The position numbers were made by a program, and so were the translations under genes. The notes under the pieces were generated by a model. That model worked only from the letters and a program-made list of their open reading frames with translations. It searched no databases and was not told where the DNA came from. From positions 1,054,001 through 1,118,000 of the forward strand of contig JAESUZ010000127.1 of assembly GCA_017311185.1 (NCBI GenBank): a stretch of 64,000 bases of DNA, given 5' to 3'. Below are positions 57,281 through 64,000 of this stretch, in pieces (the first letter of the stretch is position 1; each line of letters begins with the position of its first letter). This stretch comes from Proteles cristata cristata (Eukaryota; Chordata; Mammalia; Carnivora; Hyaenidae).

Positions 57281-58188
57281 AAAACAAAAAGTACATGTTA
57301 TTAGTGTTAACAGTTTCAATGACAAGGCTTGATAGACGCCTATGTCTCTCTTAATCCATTGGACCCTGTCTTCCACTCCCATCCAAAAGAGAGAACAAAA
57401 ATAAAGATTGGGGAGATCCTTAAAAACTGTCCCTACCAGTACCAACTAAAAGGATGATGGATGGAGGTAAAAAGTCTGAGCTCATTTCTCCTAACAGGTT
57501 AAATAAGGATATCAGAGGTCAAAGATTTCCTTCTAATGTAGAAAGTGTTGACAGTTGAGTTCAGTCATAGCAATATACCTGAAGTTTACATTTGATATAA
57601 TTTAGTATAAAAAGCAAAGAAAAGCCTCAACAAAGAAAAAGCCTCAGTGTATATAACAAGTCAAATATCATGTTTCTGTGAGTTCACAAAGCAGTTTTAC
57701 TTAAAAAAAAAGTATCTCTATTTATTTAATTCTTTTTGTCCATTGCTCCCACTGAACTAGAAATTTACCATCAAGTTTCAATATTTTTGCTTCCCTCCTT
57801 GGAGATCCTTATGGATAATTTTGGTCAGGCAAGTCATTAAATAATGAAAAACACTATTCAATACATACAATACAACCAAATACAGAACGGGACTTGTCTA
57901 CCTTTGTGTGTAAACAAATGAATGATATTAAAACATAGATGTTTCCCTTAATTAAATAACTTCCTCAAAATTCAAAGAAAATGGGATATGCCATGATCTG
58001 AAATGGATTTGCTACTGGAAAATATGAAGTAAAACATATGACTAGTTTAACAAAATTCCATAGACAAGTATATCTATAAAATATAAACAAGAAAAGAGAT
58101 TTATAAGTTTAGGAAATATTATATGCGTAATTAAGATAATTATTGAATTAAAACTATAACGGTGCCTAGATGAGCAGGCAGATGCTGA
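57281..58188. other. Unassigned DNA
   Basis: Nothing recognised. Confidence 0.5.
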
Positions 58189-58206
58189 TGAAAATAATAT
58201 TAAATT

Positions 58207-58395
58207 TTAAATTTTTCTTAACACTTATTTATTTATTGATAGAAACAGAGAGAGAAGACAGAGAGCAGCAGGGAAGTGACAAAGAGAGAAGATGACACAG
58301 AATCTGATGCAGGCTCCATGCTCCGAGCTGTAAACTGTGAGATCATAACCTGAGCCAAAGTAGGTTGCTCAACTGACTGAGTCATCTAGACATCC
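58207..58395 (-). repeat. Old CAN-SINE, antisense, internally deleted
   Basis: 'cttaacacttatttatttattgatag', 'gatgcaggctccatgctccgagctg' joined directly to 'taaactgtgagatcataacctgagcc', and 'actgactgagtcatctagacatcc'. Duplications tgaaaataatattaaatt (58189-58206) and tgaaaataatattagatt (from 58396), one mismatch. Confidence 0.9.
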
Positions 58396-58500
58396 TGAAA
58401 ATAATATTAGATTTAAAAAGAAAATTTGAAGTTATCCATAGATAAAAGTGGAAAGATTTTCTAGAAATGAAAGAAAAAATAATAGAGAAATCTTTCGATT

Positions 58501-58560
58501 GTTAAAGGACAAGGAAAATATCATCGAGTTGTTAAAGGACAAGGAAAATATCATTGAGTT
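58501..58560 (+). repeat. Tandem duplication of a 30-bp unit
   Basis: Two exact head-to-tail 30-bp units (58501-58530 and 58531-58560), differing only at one base (tcatcgag / tcattgag). Confidence 0.97.
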
Positions 58561-59939
58561 TTGAAACCAAATTTAAACTATAATTATACCACAAGCATAG
58601 CTGGTTTTTAAAACTGTCAGTGAATAGTCAAATTTACTAAGCAAAGTTACCTAGTAGATGTGTTTTCTTAGATTACACACATCTAAGATTAGAAATGATG
58701 AAGAAAATCTCAGAAGGGGAAGGAAGGAGAGCACTGTCCTGTTATACTTCCAAAAGTTAATAATAAGCTACATCTTCAGACAAGTTTTGAAAGAAGCACT
58801 CCTGAAGGTGGATACTGTAGTATGCAAGTATGCCATATTGTGGGTGACACCGGGGACGAAACTCATTTGTATGTACACATATTTTAAAATGTTCCCTTTA
58901 ACCTGATATTTCTATTCTAGAAAACTATTCTCATAATAGATACAGAAGTAAGAAAAAAAGCTTAGGTTCATCTTTGGTCATTGGTGCTTAGTTGGAGCTG
59001 AACAATAAAATAATTAAGCACTAATTATATATCTGCTTGAAGAAACATTATATATATTGAATAATTTTTAAAATTATAACTATACTAAAAGGATCTCAAA
59101 CTATCGTATGAAGTGAAAAAAGGAGCAAATACGAGCTAGATAATAGCATCGAGCAGTTTTTATTATGGCTATAGTATAGCTATACACCTAAGTAAATAAA
59201 AAATGTACTGATCAAATTTTCTCTTGGTCTTGAAATTATAGAGGATTTTAATTTTTTTCATTATGCTTTTCTATATTTTCACATTTTCTGGAAAATACAT
59301 AAAGTGTTTTTCTGTAATCATCAAAAGCTATATTATTAACATCAATAAATAGGACTCTAGATATATCATTTTGATGTTTTCATGGAAAATTTATCAAACA
59401 AAATGAAAGAATCTATAAAAATCCAGGAAGGAGAATATTAAGTTACCCATAAAGGAACAAAACTCTGAGCAATATTATTTGTTCTTCTACAACACCAAAG
59501 TATAAGAGAAAATAGAATAGCTTCAAAGCTCTGAAAATTTGTGATTTCAAAGCAATGCGTACACAATCATAAGACAGCCGTTCTCATATTTGTGTGATCT
59601 CAGAAAACATATCAACTATGTATCTTTTTTAATGAACTTGTTGGCTATTAATTGGCAGTATTAAAATTAGTCATTACATGTACTATAATTATAGTTTAAG
59701 TTTGGTTACAAAGCTAATTAGAATCTGCTATGTAAAAAAATTCAAATAGCATAATTTATTACTTCATATAAAATTAACAGTTAAGTAGACATATGAACTC
59801 TGAAAACATAACTCCCCAAAAGCCCTGAAGTTATCTTTTTAAACTTTGTTTTTTTGATAGGCACTTAGTTTAACAGAGATATAAGAATCTCTGAAAGGAA
59901 TTCCAAACTCATCAACAGAATAAAAAGAATAGCCATTTC
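58561..59939. other. Unassigned DNA
   Basis: About 1.4 kb without recognised repeat; the 82-codon plus frame at 58658-58906 has no motif. Confidence 0.5.
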
Positions 59940-59956
59940 AAGAATTTTGCAGAAGA

Positions 59957-60193
59957 GAGGCACCTGGGTGGCTCATTGGGCTAAGCATCTGAGTTTTCTC
60001 TGGTCATGATTTCACTGTATATGGGTTCGAGCCCCACATCAGGCTCTATGCTGACAGCTTGGAGCCTGGAGCTTATTTCAGATTCTGTATCTAAATCTCC
60101 CCTGCTCACGCTTTGTCTCTTTCTGTCTCACTCTCAAAAATAAATAAAGATAAAAAAATTAAAACAAAATATGTATATAGTTTACATAAAAAA
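59957..60193 (+). repeat. CAN-SINE, plus strand
   Basis: Head 'ggcacctgggtggctcattgg', 'gggttcgagccccac' with intact B box, 'caaaaataaataaag' tail then an A-rich extension. Perfect 17-bp target-site duplication aagaattttgcagaaga at 59940-59956 and 60194-60210. Confidence 0.96.
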
Positions 60194-60417
60194 AAGAATT
60201 TTGCAGAAGATAATAGTAAATCAAGGCCATATAACAGAATTATAACATAAAAATCAAGAAATGAGCTCACAGAGCAGTACCAAAATTCAAAAATGAAATA
60301 AATTGGTAAAAAACACCCCATGAATGTTAACAATATAAAAACAAATGCATCTACTGAAAGTAAAATACTCTTGTGTTAGGCTATAAAGAAAATTCTATGG
60401 CACCTTTCTTTTTCCTT

Positions 60418-60631
60418 TTTAAGTTTATTTATTTTGAGAGAGAGAGAGACCACGTGTATCAGAGCATGGGAGAGGAGCAGAGAGACAAAGATAGAAAGAA
60501 TCCCAAAGCAAGCACCAGGCTATCAGCACAGAAGAGAACAGTGGGACTTGTTCTCACCAACTGGTGAGATCATGACCTGAGTGAGATCAAGAGTCCAATA
60601 TGCTTAATAAACTGAGCCACCCAGATACCCC
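60418..60631 (-). repeat. Old CAN-SINE, antisense
   Basis: 'aagtttatttattttgagagagagag', 'ggtgagatcatgacctgag' and 'aaactgagccacccagatacccc'. No duplication identified. Confidence 0.9.
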
Positions 60632-60880
60632 TATGATATCTTATAAGAGACATTCCTAAATTATCTAAGCAAATACGAATACATACATACAATAGAGCAA
60701 TGGAAAAATAATAATTATCCCACAATGATTAGCTATCATAAATATATAAATATATGATATATGTTTATATGTAATATAGTAAGCTAGTATAAACATCTAT
60801 GTACATATAATTATATGATATAATTATATAATATATAACAATGCTATTTTAAATATATATTATTCATAGACTATAATAGA
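60632..60880. other. Unassigned TA-rich DNA
   Basis: From 60730 to 60860 mostly TA/ATATA units of irregular spacing. No gene. Confidence 0.55.
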
Positions 60881-60885
60881 GAAAT

Positions 60886-61336
60886 TGTTGCGGACGAAAT
60901 GACACAAAGGACAAGACACACACAAAAGACAGACACAGACACAACTCCGGCCGGAGGAACAATTCTACGCAAGCCCCTCTTGTGGTTCATTTTACACCCC
61001 GGTAACTGGATACAAACTGAAATCTACAAGATGCATTCCTTTACCAATTAAGAGCAAGTAGCCAAACACATTTCAAGGACAGGGGGGAGCAAAGGGAGGA
61101 AGCGACCACAACATGTTTACTAAGAGGCCTGCTCACAATTCCAGCCTTCTCCTTATTTCTAAGGAGGGCATGTTCCCTCGTTTGCAAGCGGACCATTAAA
61201 CTTGGATACTGTGTGCAGGCCTCCTGGCAGAGCATCCTGTTTGCAGGAATGCCTTGCCCAGGCAGGGAGCCCCGTGTGCAGGCACATCCCCACATCCCTA
61301 ACCACGCTTTCTTGTGGTCACTGTCGGGCTCCCACA
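60886..61336 (-). mobile_element. Solo LTR of class II (ERV2/betaretrovirus-like) type, antisense
   Basis: A 451-bp, GC-richer block with sharp edges in TA-rich DNA. On the minus strand it begins TGTGGGAGCC and ends CCGCAACA, the TG...CA ends and short terminal inverted repeat of a retroviral LTR; the ending is typical of class II ERVs. A 5-bp direct duplication (gaaat) flanks it at 60881-60885 and 61337-61341. No gag, pol or env lies on either side, so it is a solo LTR left by recombination between two LTRs. I could not point to a canonical AATAAA in it. The 84-codon minus frame and 68-codon plus frame across it are not genes. Confidence 0.8.
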
Positions 61337-61432
61337 GAAATGGCCAACAATTCAGAATGGTAACAAAAGATATGAAGTATTTGTATTTACTTGATAAAGA
61401 ATGCCAAAGGCTGTTTTAAAAACTATTATGTT

Positions 61433-61804
61433 ACTATATTTTGCCATTTTGACTATGATATGCCTTGCAGAAGGTCGATTCCAGTTACGTCTGAGGGGAG
61501 TCCTCTGAGCCTCTTGTATTTCCACATTTACTTCCTTCCCCAGGTCGGGGAAGTTCTCTGCTATAATTTGTTCCAGGACTCCTTCAGCACCTTTCCCTCT
61601 CTCTTCCTCTTCTGGGATTCCTATGATATGGATATTGTTGCGTTTGACTGTATCACTGAGCTCTCGAATTCTTCTTTCCTGTTCCTGGATCAGTTTGTCT
61701 CTTTTTTTGTCAGCTTCTTGTTTTTCTATAATGGTGTCTTCTAAATCACTTATTCTCCTTTCTGCCTCTTCAATCCGTGCATTGGAGGCCTCTAATTTAT
61801 TATG
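61433..61804 (-). pseudogene. L1 ORF1 protein fragment, antisense
   Basis: In the minus frame 61352-61831, residues from about 10 to 134 are L1 ORF1p. There is an Asn/Glu/Arg-rich coiled-coil part (KLEASNARIEEAERRISDLE), then the start of the RNA-recognition domain (NNIHIIGIPEEEERGKG) and the RPSARHIIVKMAKYS segment. Both ends are cut: the first ten residues and the last 24 are unrelated flanking DNA. Without stops over 125 codons, it is much younger than the antisense ORF2 pieces at 2.3 and 47.4 kb, but it is only a short internal piece with no 5' UTR, ORF2 or tail beside it. Confidence 0.9.
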
Positions 61805-61834
61805 TATCTCATAATATATGAGCTCTGCCACTAG

Positions 61835-62000
61835 CCGACAGAGCTAGTGATGACAAATGCTGAGTCAAAGAAACTAGCTGCTCAAACTGAGTGGTGCCCA
61901 CATTGTAAGCCCACAGAATCATGAACTAACAAGTAGTTACTTGTCTCGGCCACTGAGTTTAGGGGTGGCTGTCATGCAGCAATAGATAACCGTGACTGAT
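61835..62000 (+). repeat. Possible MaLR-like LTR 3' end
   Basis: 'cttgtctcggccactgagtttaggggtggctgtcatgcagcaatagataaccgtga' corresponds to the 'taagccactaagttttggggtggtttgttatgcagcaatagataac' end of a MaLR-type LTR. The upstream part is too decayed to place. Confidence 0.4.
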
Positions 62001-62005
62001 GGTGA

Positions 62006-62942
62006 AAGTATTTTAGGTCATCGTAATGGACCTTCATCATCACAGGATTTGTATTGGAAGCATTTCTATGAAAAGCAGAAATAAAATCTGTTCTCATTGG
62101 AAGATAATTTGATGATTCATTAATGATGAAGATTCATTATTTCTGAGTGAATTTGAATTGTGATAAAAGCTAAAGCAGACAATGAGTTATATAAGATGCT
62201 AATGCACAGCATTTACTATCTTATAGCCATTAAATAAAACTCAAGAAAATAATCTGTTGTGTGTTGTCCCATTTTCTAAGTAGGGAACACAAAAAAGGAA
62301 TTGACTTTTTACAAAAAGCATATACTAAATGAAAAGCCATTATTAATACTTCTAGTCTTATGATTTGGATTCTTAAACATAAATATACATTTAATCAAAT
62401 AACTTATATAACTGTATTTTTGTAAATTGAAATAATAATAAATTGGAAGCCTACAGCCACCACTATCCTCTTCCATTATCTAGCTATTTGTCTCTCAACA
62501 TATAAAACAAATTTTCAGAGAAAACATTATAATTTGAAAGCTACTTATAAATAATTATGGCTTTTGTATTATCCCAAGACATGTGCTCATAGTCAAATTA
62601 CACTTGAACCAACAATTTACTAAGAAAAATATAGTTCCCTTAATAGCATGGCTTTTCTTTGTACAAAGGGTTCAAGATCAGAAACCAAAAGTGTCACACC
62701 TAAAACAAATACAAGATCAATAAAATCTGAAGAATCAAATTTATTGACTTTCTTTTTCTGTTTCTAACTGATCTGTCATATATTAATTACCATTCAAAGA
62801 TAGTATAGAAGAATATCAAATAATATAAGGAGAAATAGTGTAAGTTAACAAATATAAGAAAAGAATTAACAAGCCTAGGAAAGAAAATAATCAAATGCAA
62901 TTTATATAACATAAAGGTCAATTTTAAAAAAAACAACGAAAG
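62006..62942. other. Unassigned DNA
   Basis: Nothing recognised. Confidence 0.5.
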
Positions 62943-63169
62943 AGGCATCTGGGAGGCTCAGTTGGTTAATCATCTGACTTGATTTTGGCTCAGGTCATGA
63001 TCTTAACAAATCCTGAGATCAAGCCCTGTGTCAGGCTCTGTGCTGACAGTGCAGAGCCTGCTTGGGATTCTCTCTCTCCCTCCCTCTCTGCCGCTCCCCC
63101 ACTGACATGCTTACACTCTCTCTCAAAATAAATAAACTTTTTAAAAATGTAAAAAAAAATAAAAAAATA
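62943..63169 (+). repeat. CAN-SINE, plus strand
   Basis: Head 'gaggcatctgggaggctcagttgg', 'ggctcaggtcatgatct', 'ctgtgctgacagtgcagagcctgcttgggattc', (CT)n and 'caaaataaataaac' tail with A-rich extension. Confidence 0.92.
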
Positions 63170-64000
63170 ATCAAGTCTTAAGGGTATTAAAACCAAGTGT
63201 CTGTTCTGGTCCCTAAATTTCATGTGGGACTTTGCAGAGGGAGAGAGCATTGGAGAGAGGCAATAACAGGAAAGGAAAAGGGAGTGGGGAAAGAATGGTG
63301 AACAGGGTTGGGAAAGAAATTCTCTGGTTACTGATGATAGCCAAGGCAAGGAATAAACTAGCGTCCTAGAGGTATTGATTCTGTCCTAGTAATGAGACAT
63401 ATGAACAAAAAGGAAAAAGAAAGACTGAAGAAAAAACATTTAGACACAAGAAGACACAGGAGAGCATGAGCAGCAAGCTGGACAATTTCCAGAGATCAGA
63501 ATTGCAAGGATTGTTTAAGTTCCCATGAACCAAAGAAGGGAGACTTTATTTAATGAATAGGGCCATTAGCAGGACATCAGAAAGGCTGTAATTTAAAGCT
63601 ATGGCTAAACTAGCTCTAGAGTCTAGACTTCCCCACACCCAACCCAAGCCTTGAAATACCAAATAATCTACATGTCATTTAACTACCAACCAGAAGTAAG
63701 AAGTCCAATCTTCTTAGGAGGGGAGAAAAGAAAGGGCGGACAGAAAGCATATTTGATGTTTCAGAAAAAAAGATGAGTGATTGTCCCATATTTTCCACTT
63801 AGGAGTTCTGTACTTCTGAGTCTCCGTTTTTTAGCCAACAAAATGGTGATGACATCACAATCAGTTACTGAGAAGAATGAAGTAACAAGCGAAAGTTCTT
63901 TTTAATGTGTATATAAATAAAAGTAAGGTATTAACTGCTCATGTCCTATCTGTAAATTTACTTTATTCTCTTGTTTCCCCAGTATATCAATGTTCTGTTA
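63170..64000. other. Unassigned DNA
   Basis: The 119-codon minus frame 62990-63349 is partly SINE translation. Nothing else recognised to the end of the window. Confidence 0.5.

Noticed and set aside
61352..61831. 159-codon minus frame as an intact small protein
   Set aside because: Only the middle is L1 ORF1p; both ends are unrelated flanking DNA, so there is no complete protein.
62990..63349. 119-codon minus frame
   Set aside because: Half of it is antisense SINE and the rest featureless.

Overview
This window reads as mammalian nuclear DNA from a cat-like carnivore (Feliformia, most likely Felidae). The decisive evidence is more than thirty copies of a tRNA-derived CAN-SINE whose head reads ggggcgcctgggtggctcag, with a polypyrimidine stretch and an A/T-rich tail of the AAATAAATAAA type. 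That is the cat-type SINEC family, not the dog type. Several copies are nearly intact and keep both RNA polymerase III promoter boxes. The base composition (AT-rich, many microsatellites) and ancient mammalian repeats (MIR, L2-like, old L1, MaLR/ERVL, class I ERV LTR) fit.

I see no convincing protein-coding gene, exon, structural RNA gene, CRISPR array or bacterial feature. Apart from the L1-derived stretches described below, the open reading frames are short, lack family motifs, and many are translations of SINEs or simple repeats. The window is best described as a gene-poor intergenic region or the inside of a very large intron. A short exon without homology that I can recall cannot be excluded by eye.

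Layout. 1-5300: unassigned AT-rich DNA, then an old antisense L1 (2297-3476), an old repeat with ttagtcagg / tgtcaac ends (3477-3880), more L1-like DNA, a young SINE, and a probable class I ERV LTR. 5300-14100: MIR, several SINEs, a 155-bp polypurine microsatellite and a second copy of the tgtcaac repeat. 14110-16223: old antisense L1 DNA followed by a 5'-truncated younger L1 carrying the ORF2 C-terminus and 3' UTR between a perfect 17-bp target-site duplication. 18900-41900: SINEs of all ages, MIRs, microsatellites and a pair of about 85% identical 210-bp direct repeats at 21.98 and 25.52 kb. 40870-41270: a MaLR-type LTR holding a tail-only insertion. 42-46 kb: quiet AT-rich DNA with a 19-bp perfect inverted repeat. 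45.8-53.1 kb: a densely layered retroelement block with LTRs, old L1, the third tgtcaac repeat and a decayed ERVL pol region interrupted by an antisense LTR. 53-60.8 kb: MIRs and SINEs. 60.9-62 kb: a well-preserved solo LTR of class II type beside an L1 ORF1 fragment. 62-64 kb: one SINE and unassigned DNA.

No genes work together here. The biology on show is retrotransposition history: nested insertions that can be ordered in time, two sublineages of a young SINE, and LTR remnants of at least three endogenous retrovirus classes. I did not find a new biological system. Repeat family names rest on recall of consensus patterns without a database search, and boundaries not tied to a target-site duplication are approximate.
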